A stretch of DNA of 64,000 nt from Pseudomonas campi (GTDB taxonomy: Bacteria > Pseudomonadota > Gammaproteobacteria > Pseudomonadales > Pseudomonadaceae), in assembly GCF_013200955.2 (NCBI RefSeq), contig NZ_CP053697.2, positions 186,001 to 250,000 on the forward strand, given 5' to 3'. The notes beneath the pieces are model-generated. The model was not told where the DNA came from, did no database searches, and was given only the letters and a program-made list of their open reading frames with translations. Numbering within the stretch: the stretch's first letter is position 1; every line of letters starts with the position of its first letter. Positions 1 through 8,107 of the stretch are shown piece by piece. Position numbers and translations under genes: made by a program.

Positions 1-128
1 CCGGTCGCTTTCTCGCCGACCTGATGGCGAACAAGCGCCCGCAGATCAGCGCCGAAGGCCTGGATATTTCCCGCTACAGCAAGACCAAGGAGAGCCACAA
101 GCATGTCCATCCAGCGCCTGCGCACTGA
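1..128 (+). CDS. dadA: D-amino acid dehydrogenase DadA, C-terminal end only (gene cut by window edge)
   Basis: Only the last 41 codons are present, read in frame from base 3 and ending with TGA at 126-128. The visible tail ([16 protein letters not shown], then ISRYS) matches the C-terminus of the FAD-dependent membrane-associated dehydrogenase that oxidises D-alanine to pyruvate. The call is supported by the downstream RidA-like gene and dadX, the standard Pseudomonas dad order. The last 26 bp overlap the start of the RidA-like gene, so the two are translationally linked. Regulation cannot be seen because the promoter lies outside the window. Confidence 0.85.
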   Translation, partial: GRFLADLMANKRPQISAEGLDISRYSKTKESHKHVHPAPAH

Positions 129-453
129 AAAGCGCTACAGCGAAATCGTCATCCACAACGGCACCGTCTACCTGGCGGGGCAACTGGCTGACGACTACAG
201 CGGCGATATCCGTGAGCAGACCCGGCAGACCCTGGCCAACATCGACCGGTTCCTCGCCGAGGCCGGCAGCGACAAGGCGAAGATTCTCTCGGTGACTATC
301 TACCTCAAGGACATGGCCGACTATGCCGGCATGAACGAGGTCTACGACGCCTGGGTCGCCGAGGGCGCCGCCCCCGGTCGCGCCTGCGTCGAGGCCAAGC
401 TGTACGACCCGCGCGTGCTGGTCGAGATGATGGTGATCGCCGCGCAATCCTGA
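103..453 (+). CDS. RidA/YjgF-family enamine/imine deaminase of the dad operon
   Basis: A 116-residue protein of the RidA (YER057c/UK114) family, which hydrolyses reactive 2-aminoacrylate/imine intermediates. The family arginine is visible in the PGRACVE segment (Arg93), followed by the VLVEMM strand that carries the conserved glutamate. Length is slightly below the usual ~128 residues. The gene starts inside dadA (26-bp overlap). DadA makes 2-imino acids, so a cytosolic partner that speeds their hydrolysis fits the context; this is inference. A rho-independent terminator at 465-493 follows, so readthrough to dadX is probably partial. Confidence 0.9.
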   Translation: MSIQRLRTEKRYSEIVIHNGTVYLAGQLADDYSGDIREQTRQTLANIDRFLAEAGSDKAKILSVTIYLKDMADYAGMNEVYDAWVAEGAAPGRACVEAKLYDPRVLVEMMVIAAQS

Positions 454-464
454 ACATCCCTTTA

Positions 465-493
465 GCCCGGCGTCCCCCCGCCGGGCTTTTTTT
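465..493 (+). terminator. Intrinsic terminator between the RidA-like gene and dadX
   Basis: Inverted repeat GCCCGGCG (465-472) and CGCCGGGC (479-486) with a 6-nt loop, followed by seven T. It lies inside the dad cluster, which suggests attenuation of dadX relative to dadA. Confidence 0.8.
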
Positions 494-513
494 AATCTGA
501 AGAAGTTCCAGCC

Positions 514-1587
514 ATGCGTCCCGCCCGTGCCCTGATCGATCTGCAAGCCCTGCGCAACAACTACCAATTGGCCCGCGAAGTCACTGGCGCGAAAGCCCTG
601 GCGGTGGTCAAGGCCGATGCCTACGGGCATGGCGCGGTGCGCTGCGCCCAGGCCCTGGCGAGCGAAGTCGACGGCTTTGCCGTGGCCTGCATCGAGGAGG
701 CGCTGGAACTGCGCGAAGCGGGTATCAGCCAACCGATCCTGCTGCTGGAAGGCTTTTTCGATGCCGACGAGCTGGCGCTGATCGAACAGCATGCACTGTG
801 GTGCGTGGTGCATTCGAGCTGGCAACTGGAGGTCATCGAGCGTACGCCGCTGCAGCGCCCGCTGACCGTCTGGCTGAAACTGGACTCGGGCATGCACCGG
901 GTCGGCCTGCACCCCGCCGAGTACCGCGACGCGTACCAGCGCCTGCTGGCCAGCGGCAAGGTGGCGAAGGTGGTGCTGATGAGCCACTTCGCCCGCGCCG
1001 ACGAGCTGGACTGCCCGCGCAGCGCCGAGCAACTGGATGTGTTCGAGTGGGCCCGTGGCGGCCTGCAGGCGGAAGTCAGCCTGCGCAACTCGCCGGCCAT
1101 TCTCGGTTGGCCCAGCGTGCCCAGTGACTGGGTGCGCCCCGGCATCATGCTGTATGGCGCCACCCCGTTCGAACAGGCCCAGGAACTGGCCACGCGTCTG
1201 CAGCCGGTGATGACCCTGGAATCCAAAATTATCAGCGTGCGCGAACTGCCGGCTGGCGAGCCGGTGGGTTATGGGGCGCGCTTCGTCAGCGAGCGGCCGA
1301 CCCGCGTCGGCGTGGTCGCCATGGGCTATGCCGACGGTTACCCGCGGCATGCGCCGACCGGCACGCCGGTCATGGTCGATGGCCAGCTGACCCGCCTGAT
1401 CGGTCGCGTGTCGATGGACATGCTCACCGTCGACCTCACCGATCTGCCGCAGGCTGGGCTTGGCAGCCGGGTCGAACTGTGGGGGCGCAATGCGCTGGCC
1501 AGCGATGTGGCACAGGCCGCAGGCAGCATTCCCTACCAGCTGTTCTGCAACCTGAAGCGGGTGCCGAGGCTCTATTCCGGGAGCTAG
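514..1587 (+). CDS. dadX: Alanine racemase, catabolic (DadX)
   Basis: A 357-residue PLP enzyme that interconverts L- and D-alanine, the normal length for DadX. The PLP lysine is in [11 protein letters not shown] (Lys33), and the C-terminal half carries the second-domain motifs GYGARF and MGYADGYPR. It follows dadA and the RidA-like gene, so L-alanine can be racemised and then oxidised by DadA; this context favours the catabolic dadX over biosynthetic alr. It is separated from the upstream gene by an intrinsic terminator, so it may be expressed by readthrough or from a local promoter. Confidence 0.95.
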   Translation: MRPARALIDLQALRNNYQLAREVTGAKALAVVKADAYGHGAVRCAQALASEVDGFAVACIEEALELREAGISQPILLLEGFFDADELALIEQHALWCVVHSSWQLEVIERTPLQRPLTVWLKLDSGMHRVGLHPAEYRDAYQRLLASGKVAKVVLMSHFARADELDCPRSAEQLDVFEWARGGLQAEVSLRNSPAILGWPSVPSDWVRPGIMLYGATPFEQAQELATRLQPVMTLESKIISVRELPAGEPVGYGARFVSERPTRVGVVAMGYADGYPRHAPTGTPVMVDGQLTRLIGRVSMDMLTVDLTDLPQAGLGSRVELWGRNALASDVAQAAGSIPYQLFCNLKRVPRLYSGS

Positions 1588-1615
1588 TTGACAGCGCGCG
1601 AAGGATTTGCAAACG

Positions 1616-1649
1616 CAGTGTTGTAAATACTGAACACTGTTGCCATGAT
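1616..1649 (+). promoter_or_regulatory. Candidate pauR promoter overlapped by an inverted repeat
   Basis: TTGTAA (1621-1626) and CATGAT (1644-1649) are 17 bp apart and could be -35/-10 boxes. An inverted repeat CAGTGTT (1616-1622) / AACACTG (1633-1639) covers the -35 box, as expected for an operator, possibly autoregulatory. This is inference only; the -10 matches consensus at 4 of 6 positions. Confidence 0.35.
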
Positions 1650-1692
1650 ACGGCCAACTTTCCGTATCTGCTCCTCAAGGAGGACTCCAACA

Positions 1693-2241
1693 TTGGACGT
1701 CGGTGTTCGACTGCAATCCATTCGCAAACTCAAAGGCCTTTCCCAGCGTGAACTCGCCAAGCGGGCGGGCGTCACCAACAGCACCATTTCGATGATCGAG
1801 AAGAACAGCGTGAGCCCCTCGATCAGCTCGTTGAAAAAGGTGCTCAGCGGCATTCCCATGTCGTTGGTGGAATTCTTCTCCCTCGACGTGGAGCAGGATA
1901 ACCACACCCAGGTGGTGTACCGGGCCGACGAACTCACCGATCTTTCCAGCGGCGCCGTGACCATGAAGCTGATCGGCAAGGCGCATCCCAGCCGGGCCAT
2001 CACCTTCCTCGACGAGACCTATCCGCCTGGCTCCGATACCGGTGACGAGATGCTCAACCATGACGGCGAAGAAGCCGGCATGCTGGTGGAAGGGCGTCTG
2101 GAGCTGACCGTGGGCGCCGAGGTATTCGTCCTCGAACCGGGCGACAGCTACTACTTCGACAGCACCAAGCCGCACCGCTTCCGCAATCCGTACGATCGCC
2201 CGGCGCGATTGGTCAGTGCGACCACTCCCGCCAACTTCTAA
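1693..2241 (+). CDS. pauR: XRE-cupin transcriptional regulator PauR (polyamine utilisation repressor)
   Basis: A 182-residue protein with an N-terminal XRE helix-turn-helix (LKGLSQRELAKRAGV, then NSTISMIEKN) and a C-terminal cupin (GEEAGMLVEGRLEL, EPGDSYYF, KPHRFRN). I chose the TTG start at 1693 because AAGGAGG lies just upstream at normal spacing and the protein then begins DVGVRLQSIRKLKG as in family members; the ATG at 1645 would add an unconserved tail. In P. aeruginosa the equivalent gene beside dadX encodes PauR, the repressor of gamma-glutamylation polyamine catabolism. The spu/agu genes it should control lie 26-43 kb downstream. Its TAA stop directly abuts the MITE-like element at 2242. 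Confidence 0.85.
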   Translation: MDVGVRLQSIRKLKGLSQRELAKRAGVTNSTISMIEKNSVSPSISSLKKVLSGIPMSLVEFFSLDVEQDNHTQVVYRADELTDLSSGAVTMKLIGKAHPSRAITFLDETYPPGSDTGDEMLNHDGEEAGMLVEGRLELTVGAEVFVLEPGDSYYFDSTKPHRFRNPYDRPARLVSATTPANF

Positions 2242-2438
2242 GAACCAGTCTACGATCTGCTGCGCGTCGGCCATGCCGCGTTAAAACTGGCCTCGGGATG
2301 CTCATTTACAGCGCGTAAACTCCGCTCCCTCGGCCATTTGATTCGCTGGCGCTCACCCTTCGGGCCAGCCTGCGGCTGTTACTCCCGTTGGTCGTTGCGC
2401 CTTGCCTGGCTCTAGCTCGCGAGATCGTAAACAGGTTC
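2242..2438. mobile_element. MITE-like element with terminal inverted repeats related to the IS5-family element at 25858
   Basis: The 197-bp block begins GAACCAGTCTACGATCT and ends with the reverse complement of GAACCTGTTTACGATCT; the two ends agree at 15 of 17 positions. Against the IS terminus GAGCCTGTTCACGATCT at 25858 the right end matches 15/17 and the left end 13/17. There is no coding potential, but internal GC-rich inverted segments are present. It is flanked by TAA (the pauR stop) and TAG, an imperfect 3-bp duplication. The interpretation as a non-autonomous relative mobilised by such an IS is inference. Confidence 0.6.
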
Positions 2439-2461
2439 TAGCATAGTCGCGGCGTGCAATC

Positions 2462-2541
2462 GGACTTTGGAGGCAAGCCCAAAGTCCAATGCCCCTGCGA
2501 CAAGTTGGGTTGTTCCGGCCGGCGGGTGTAACCGTTATACT
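2462..2541 (+). promoter_or_regulatory. Upstream region of cytochrome c5 gene: inverted repeat and -10 box
   Basis: A perfect 9-bp inverted repeat GGACTTTGG (2462-2470) / CCAAAGTCC (2479-2487) precedes a good -10 box TATACT (2536-2541), 57 bp before the cycB start codon. No clear -35 box is seen at 16-18 bp. The repeat could be an activator or repressor site, or the end of the neighbouring repetitive element. Confidence 0.35.
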
Positions 2542-2597
2542 GCGCCGGCTCGCGTAACCGTGGCCGCGAGCGTGACTAGCCACAATGAGGGTGTACC

Positions 2598-3029
2598 GTG
2601 AACCTGATCAAGAAGATGCTGGCGGCACAAGCTGCCGTATTGGCCCTGTGGGCTGTGAGCGCTCAGGCTGCGACCAATGACGAAATCGCCGAGCGCCTCA
2701 AGCCGGTTGGTGAAGTCTGCGTCCAGGGCGAAGAATGCAAAGGTGTGGGTGCCGTTGCCAGCGCAGCGGCCAGCACTGGCCCGCGCAGCGGTGATGACGT
2801 GATAGCTGCCCATTGTGGCGCCTGCCATGGTGCTGCTGCTGCCGCGATGGGCGCGCCAGGTATTGGCGATGGTGGTGCCTGGAAGACTCGCGCTGGCGCC
2901 GCCGGTGGGCTTGATGGTCTGCTCAAGCATGCCATCTCCGGCATCAACGCCATGCCGCCGAAAGGCACCTGCGCCACCTGCTCGGATGACGAGCTGCTGG
3001 CTGCAATCAAGACGATGTCCGGCCTGTAA
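2598..3029 (+). CDS. cycB: Cytochrome c5 (CycB-like periplasmic c-type cytochrome)
   Basis: A 143-residue protein with a Sec signal peptide (about residues 1-24, ending SAQA) and a C-terminal class I cytochrome domain. The haem-binding CGACH is at residues 73-77 and the likely axial Met119 is in NAMPPKG. A second cysteine pair (Cys125, Cys128 in CATC) is the disulfide-type pair typical of cytochrome c5. It is expected to shuttle electrons in the periplasm. It is a single gene followed by a strong terminator. The region between the signal peptide and the haem motif is longer than in minimal c5 proteins and carries two further cysteines (41 and 47). Confidence 0.88.
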   Translation: MNLIKKMLAAQAAVLALWAVSAQAATNDEIAERLKPVGEVCVQGEECKGVGAVASAAASTGPRSGDDVIAAHCGACHGAAAAAMGAPGIGDGGAWKTRAGAAGGLDGLLKHAISGINAMPPKGTCATCSDDELLAAIKTMSGL

Positions 3030-3043
3030 CAAGCCGGTATCGC

Positions 3044-3072
3044 AAAAAAACCGCCCTCGGGGCGGTTTTTTT
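3044..3072. terminator. Intrinsic terminator after cycB (usable on both strands)
   Basis: A7 then CCGCCC, TCGG loop, GGCGG and T7. The A/T symmetry makes it bidirectional, although the next gene on the minus strand ends about 100 bp away. Confidence 0.85.
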
Positions 3073-3175
3073 ATGCCTGTGAATTGGTGTTTGGGCGATT
3101 GACCCGCGCGCCTGGGTCTATCTGCGGGCTCTGTGCTGCGCATGGCGCACCCTCCGGAGGAGCCGAGGCCAGCGC

Positions 3176-5728
3176 TTACTGCTTGCTGAATAGCCGACTC
3201 AGCAGGCCGGGCTTTTTCTGTTGCCGGAGCAGCTCTTCGGCCAGTTCGCGGGCGCCTGGCACCTCGGCCGTCACGGCTTTGTGCAGCCAATCGAGGGCCT
3301 CTTCCTGGCTGTGTTCATCGTCCAGCAGCAATTCGGCCAGGGTCAGGTAGGCGTGTTCAAAGCCTGCTTCGCAGGCCAGCTGCAGCTGTTCGCGGGCCTT
3401 GTCGGGGTTAGCCGGGCAGCCCAGGCCATGCAGGTGCATGAGGCCCATCCGCCAGTGTGCGTAGCTGTTACCGCGGCCGATGGCGTGCTGGTAATAGCGC
3501 TGGGCCTGGGCATAGTCCTCGCGCTGCTCGTAGAGCCAGCCCAGCTGAATGTCGCTCTCGTTGCGCTGGCCAAAGCGCCAGGCTTCCAGGTAGTGCTGCA
3601 GGGCCAGATCCGGATCGCCCACCGGCGGTTCCTGGTCGAACAGCAATATGGCCAGTTCCAGATGCGCAGCACGATGACCACGCGCGGTAGCCAGTTGCAG
3701 GTAGTGACGCGCCTGCATCAGGTCGGTCTCGCAACCCCGGCCATGGCGGTAGCAGTCACCCAGGTTGCGTGCGGCCAGGGCCGAACCGGCGTCGCTGGCG
3801 CGCTGGAAATAGGTGAGGGCGCTGGCGTGGTCCTGATCGGCCTTGCCCAGCAGACAACCGAGGTCGTTGAGCGCATCGTGGTTACCCAGCTCGACCGCCC
3901 GCAGCAGCAGTGGGCGGGCCTTCTCGTAGTCCTGCGCGTCCAGGGCGGCCAGGCCACGACGGTGGCTGTCCAGGGCTTGCCAGAGGTCGCCCGCGCTGTT
4001 GTGCAGGCAGGCCAGCTGCACCTCGCTGAGGCCGAACTGGGCGTAGCGGTCGACTATCTGCAGGGCGCGCTCGGCGGCCAGTGGCTGGCAGCTGCCGTCT
4101 TTCTGCAGAAGCCAGGCATGCTCGGCGTGGAACACCAGCGCCAGCTCCTCGCTCTGCACGAAGCGGCGCTCGGCGGCTGCCTGGTCGAGCGGTTCGCGCA
4201 GCCATTGGCCCTGGCTGTCGAGGATGCCCCAGCGGCCGTCCTGGCAGGCGTTGAAATAGCCGTCGTGCAGGTTCGTCAGGCGCTCGAAGCGCGGTTCCAC
4301 CGTCCAGCCGGCCTGCGCGCCGCCACGGTACAGGCCCCAGCGCTTGTTCTCCTGCACCAGGCAGTAGTGGCTGCCGTCGGCACCCCCACAGCCCTGCTGC
4401 AGCTCGATCCGGGCATAGGCGCAGGGCAGCAGCCAGCAGCCGTCCTGGTGGCGATAGAGGCCGTACTGGCGGTTGTCGCGCACCCGCCAGGCCTGCATCT
4501 CGCGGAGGTAGTCGAGCGCCTGGTACTCGCCGGGCAGCAGGGCCTGGCCCTGCTCGTCGAGGGCGCGCCACAGCCACTGCTTACCCTCGCGGCGGCGGAT
4601 CAGATAGGCCTCGCCGCCCTTGCCCAGGCTGACGCTGTCGATATTGTCCAGGCCGATGGCGCCAAGGTCGTGGAAGCGCGTGGTGAACAGGTGCTGCGGG
4701 CCCTGCGCCGGCTTCGCGCTGTAGTAGCCCTCGTAGGCGTGGATCTGCTGGTACTGGGCCGGCAGCATCCAGCGGCCATTGGGATCGATCACCCCCCATA
4801 GTTCGCCTTGTTGCACACTCCAGTAGGCGCCGGTGTAATCCAGCGCCTCAGAGCAGTCGAACTGGCAGGGCACGGTCACCCGACCCTGGCGATCAATCAG
4901 GCCGTAGCGGCCACCTTCGGTGATCAGCGCATGCTCGCCGATGAAGTCGAAGGCATCCTCGAACTCGCAGGCGATCACTTCGCGGCCCTGGCGGTCGACA
5001 TAGCCGAAGCGCTGGTCGTGCTGCACGCAGGCCAGCCCGCTGTGCCAGTCGAAATCGAAGAAGGCCTGGTAGCGCGGCGCGATCAGCACCTGGCCGCTGG
5101 CATCGCGCAGGCCATAGCGCTCGTTCTCGCAGAAGATCTCCAGGCCGTCTTCGTCCTCGCACAGCTGTGCCCCGAGCGGTTCCCAGCCGTAGTCGTAGTT
5201 GTCCAGATTGAGCACGGCGCGGAAGCTGCCCGCCCAGGGCGCGTCGACGCCGGGGCAGTTGTCCAGCAGCAGTGGGTTGTCGCAGGCGATGGCCTCGCGG
5301 ATGCAGCGGTTGGCCTGCTCGATTTCGCCGAGCAGGGCTTCGGCCTGTGTGCGGCGCTCATCGTCGGCCATGTTGAACACGTCCCAGGCGTCCAGATGGA
5401 ACCATGCGTGGCCGGCGCGGTTGTCGAGCAGCTGGAAGATCTTCTGACGCGCCGTGCGGAAGGCCTCGACATCATCCAGCAGGCTGCTGGCGTGGCGCTC
5501 GATGAAGTCGTAGAAGTCGCGCAGGGCCTGGATGCCGGCCTTGGCCTCGGCGTACAGGCCTTCGTCGCTGTCCGGGCTGTTGTAGCAGTTGGCGCCGACG
5601 AAGGGCGCCGCGCTGAACAACGGTTGCAACAGCAGGGGCAGTTCGTAGCCCCACTCCATCAGGAGCAGGCTGTCGTCATCGTCGCTACCGACGACGGCCT
5701 TGTTGTACAGGTACATGCGATGGGACAT
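3176..5728 (-). CDS. Large WG-repeat / Sel1-repeat protein of unknown function
   Basis: An 850-residue protein without signal peptide or membrane segment. The N-terminal ~200 residues (starting MSHRMYLYNKAVVGSDDDD) form a domain also seen in other WG-repeat proteins. Residues ~200-560 hold degenerate WG/beta repeats with the pattern RYGL.D..G.V..P..F. From ~590 come Sel1-type TPR-like repeats (GNHDALNDLGCLLG, AARNLGDCYRHGRG, AHWRMGLMHLHGLG). The C-terminus is basic (RQQKKPGLLSRLFSKQ). It is highly acidic and tryptophan-rich, as expected for a protein-interaction scaffold. Nothing in the neighbours (cycB, rep) gives a role. I do not assign a function. Confidence 0.85.
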   Translation of the reverse strand: MSHRMYLYNKAVVGSDDDDSLLLMEWGYELPLLLQPLFSAAPFVGANCYNSPDSDEGLYAEAKAGIQALRDFYDFIERHASSLLDDVEAFRTARQKIFQLLDNRAGHAWFHLDAWDVFNMADDERRTQAEALLGEIEQANRCIREAIACDNPLLLDNCPGVDAPWAGSFRAVLNLDNYDYGWEPLGAQLCEDEDGLEIFCENERYGLRDASGQVLIAPRYQAFFDFDWHSGLACVQHDQRFGYVDRQGREVIACEFEDAFDFIGEHALITEGGRYGLIDRQGRVTVPCQFDCSEALDYTGAYWSVQQGELWGVIDPNGRWMLPAQYQQIHAYEGYYSAKPAQGPQHLFTTRFHDLGAIGLDNIDSVSLGKGGEAYLIRRREGKQWLWRALDEQGQALLPGEYQALDYLREMQAWRVRDNRQYGLYRHQDGCWLLPCAYARIELQQGCGGADGSHYCLVQENKRWGLYRGGAQAGWTVEPRFERLTNLHDGYFNACQDGRWGILDSQGQWLREPLDQAAAERRFVQSEELALVFHAEHAWLLQKDGSCQPLAAERALQIVDRYAQFGLSEVQLACLHNSAGDLWQALDSHRRGLAALDAQDYEKARPLLLRAVELGNHDALNDLGCLLGKADQDHASALTYFQRASDAGSALAARNLGDCYRHGRGCETDLMQARHYLQLATARGHRAAHLELAILLFDQEPPVGDPDLALQHYLEAWRFGQRNESDIQLGWLYEQREDYAQAQRYYQHAIGRGNSYAHWRMGLMHLHGLGCPANPDKAREQLQLACEAGFEHAYLTLAELLLDDEHSQEEALDWLHKAVTAEVPGARELAEELLRQQKKPGLLSRLFSKQ

Positions 5729-5799
5729 GGCGCGCTTCCTTGCGATACGGCGAAAGCGCGCAGTCTAGCCAAGCCGCCGCCGCGCGGCTGTGCGCTCCG

Positions 5800-7809
5800 T
5801 CAGCGCTTGAGCATCGCGCGCATGTTAGCCAGGGCATCGTTGCCGCGCGCGGCCTTGACCTCCACCGGTGCGTCTTCCTGGCCTTCCCAGACCAGGTCTT
5901 CCGGCGGCAGCTCGTCGAGGAAGCGGCTCGGCGAGCAGTCGATGATCTCGCCGTACTGCTTGCGCTTGGCGGCGAAGGTCAGCGTCAGGTTGCGCTTGGC
6001 GCGGGTGATGCCGACATAAGCCAGGCGGCGCTCTTCCTCGATGGTGTCGGACTCGATGCTGGAGCGGTGCGGGAGGATCTCCTCCTCGAAGCCGATGATG
6101 TACACCGAGGGGAATTCCAGGCCCTTGGAGGCGTGCATGGTCATCATCTGCACGCCCTCGGCGCCGTCTTCCTCCTCCTGCTGGCGCTCGAGCATGTCGC
6201 GCAACACCAGCTTGCCGATGGCGTCCTCGACGGTCATGTCGCCGTCTTCGTCCTTGTCCAGGGTGTTTTTCAGCGCCTCGACCAGGAACCAGACGTTGCC
6301 CATGCGCGCCTCGGCGACCTTGTCGCTGGAAGCGTTCTGCCGTAGCCAGTTCTCGTAGTCGATGTCCATCACCATGCTGCGGATCGCGCCGATCGGGTCG
6401 TTGCCGGCACACAGCTCGCGGATCTTGTCCATGTAGCGCTTGAAGCGCGCCAGGCGCTCGGTGTAGCGGCTGTCGAGGTGCTCGGCCAGGCCGATCTCGT
6501 CGCTGGCGGCGTACATGCTGATCTTGCGCTCGGTGGCGTAGTTGCCGAGCTTTTCCAGGGTGGTCGAGCCGATCTCGCGGCGCGGCACGTTGATCACCCG
6601 CAGGAAGGCGTTGTCGTCGTCCGGGTTGACCAGCAGGCGGAAGTAGCTCATCAGGTCCTTCACCTCCTGGCGGGCGAAGAAGCTGGTGCCGCCGCTCAGG
6701 CGATAGGGAATCTGATGGTGCTGCAGCTTCAGCTCCATCAGCTTGGCCTGGTAGTTGCCACGGTAGAGGATGGCGAAGTCGCTGTACGGGCGCTCGGTGC
6801 GCAGGTGCTCGGTGAGGATTTCCAGGGCCACTCGCTCGCACTCGGCATCTTCGTTGCGGGTACGGATCACGCGGATCTCGTCGCCTACGCCCATGTCCGA
6901 CCACAGCTGCTTCTCAAACACGTGCGGGTTGTTGGCGATCAGGGTGTTGGCGCACTTGAGGATACGGCTGGTGGAGCGGTAGTTCTGCTCGAGCATCACC
7001 ACCTTCAGCGACGGGTAGTCCTCTTTCAGCAGCATCAGGTTTTCCGGACGCGCGCCGCGCCAGGCGTAGATCGACTGGTCATCGTCGCCGACCACGGTGA
7101 TCTGGTTGCGCATGCCCACCAGCAACTTCACCAGCAGGTACTGGCTGGAGTTGGTGTCCTGGTATTCGTCGACCAGCAGGTAGCGGATGCGGTTCTGCCA
7201 CTTTTCCAGGATGTCCTTGTGCTCCTGGAACAGCTTCACCGGCAGCAGAATCAGGTCGTTGAAGTCCACCGCGTTGTACGCCTTGAGTGTGCGCTGGTAG
7301 TGCAGGTAGACGATGGCGGCGGTCTGCTCCTTGGGGTTGCGTGAGTTGGCCAGGGCCTCCTCGGGCAGGATCAGCTCGTTCTTCCAGCTGTCGATGTAGT
7401 TCTTGACCTCGTCGGCGCCATCATCGCCGGCGTATTCCTTCTGCATGATGTCGGTCAGCAGGGCCTTGATGTCGCCGTCGTCGAAGATCGAGAACCCCGG
7501 CTTGTAGCCCAGCGCCGCGTATTCCTTGCGGATGATGTTCATGCCCAGGTTGTGGAAGGTCGACACGGTCAGGCCGCGCGCCTCGGCGCCCTTGAGCAGG
7601 GTGCCGACACGCTCCTTCATCTCGCGCGCGGCCTTGTTGGTGAAGGTCATGGCGACGATATGGCGGGCCTGGATGCCGCACTTCTGCACCAGGTGCGCGA
7701 TCTTGCGGGTGATCACGCTGGTCTTGCCGGAGCCGGCGCCGGCGAGCACCAGAAGGGGACCGCCGACGTAGTTCACGGCTTCTTGCTGCCGGGGATTGAG
7801 TCGGGACAT
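5800..7809 (-). CDS. rep: ATP-dependent DNA helicase Rep (UvrD/PcrA superfamily 1)
   Basis: A 669-residue 3'-5' helicase that assists replication forks past blocks. Walker A GAGSGKT is at residues 24-30, Walker B is in LLVDEYQDTN, motif III is GDDDQSIYAWRGA, motif IV is LEQNYRST, and motifs V/VI are in TMHASKGLEFPSVYI and RRLAYVGITRAK. I use the start MSRLNPRQQEAVNYV at 7809; the 18 codons upstream are not family-like, and 669 residues is the usual Pseudomonas length. There is no accessory insertion. It is the only gene in its transcription unit. Confidence 0.96.
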   Translation of the reverse strand: MSRLNPRQQEAVNYVGGPLLVLAGAGSGKTSVITRKIAHLVQKCGIQARHIVAMTFTNKAAREMKERVGTLLKGAEARGLTVSTFHNLGMNIIRKEYAALGYKPGFSIFDDGDIKALLTDIMQKEYAGDDGADEVKNYIDSWKNELILPEEALANSRNPKEQTAAIVYLHYQRTLKAYNAVDFNDLILLPVKLFQEHKDILEKWQNRIRYLLVDEYQDTNSSQYLLVKLLVGMRNQITVVGDDDQSIYAWRGARPENLMLLKEDYPSLKVVMLEQNYRSTSRILKCANTLIANNPHVFEKQLWSDMGVGDEIRVIRTRNEDAECERVALEILTEHLRTERPYSDFAILYRGNYQAKLMELKLQHHQIPYRLSGGTSFFARQEVKDLMSYFRLLVNPDDDNAFLRVINVPRREIGSTTLEKLGNYATERKISMYAASDEIGLAEHLDSRYTERLARFKRYMDKIRELCAGNDPIGAIRSMVMDIDYENWLRQNASSDKVAEARMGNVWFLVEALKNTLDKDEDGDMTVEDAIGKLVLRDMLERQQEEEDGAEGVQMMTMHASKGLEFPSVYIIGFEEEILPHRSSIESDTIEEERRLAYVGITRAKRNLTLTFAAKRKQYGEIIDCSPSRFLDELPPEDLVWEGQEDAPVEVKAARGNDALANMRAMLKR

Positions 7810-8107
7810 GGCGAAGGTATCAACGAGGGGAAAACCAGGCGCGCATTCTAGCAGGCCGGGCACGGCGCCGGGCCGCTGGCCGATGACGCGCCTGGCCGGG
7901 CGCCAATCTCAATAAAAAGCTTCAATAGTGTGCGCTAAGTCTCTATTTCTAAAGATCAAGTACGTTTGTTCCGATTGCTGGCGGTTGCCCCTGCTATGCC
8001 TTTGCCGCAGGATGCGCAGAAAGCTGCACAGGGATGCGCAAACACGAGACGCCGAGTACGGCGCACACAGACGAGGTAAGTCTGTCTTCTGACCCCGGGG
8101 AGGTCGT

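Noticed and set aside
46..1350. Long minus-strand open frame opposite the RidA-like gene and dadX
   Set aside because: Antisense shadow typical of GC-rich genes; the plus strand encodes clear families and the minus product is low-complexity G/Q/H-rich.
1588..1593. TTGACA as the pauR -35 box
   Set aside because: No acceptable -10 at 16-18 bp (AAACGC at that spacing).
2353..2583. Small minus-strand frame inside the MITE-like element
   Set aside because: Overlaps repeat sequence, no ribosome-binding site and no family resemblance.
3221..6019. Long plus-strand frames opposite the WG/Sel1 gene
   Set aside because: Val/Ala/Gln-rich antisense translation; the minus-strand protein has coherent domain repeats and a proper start.
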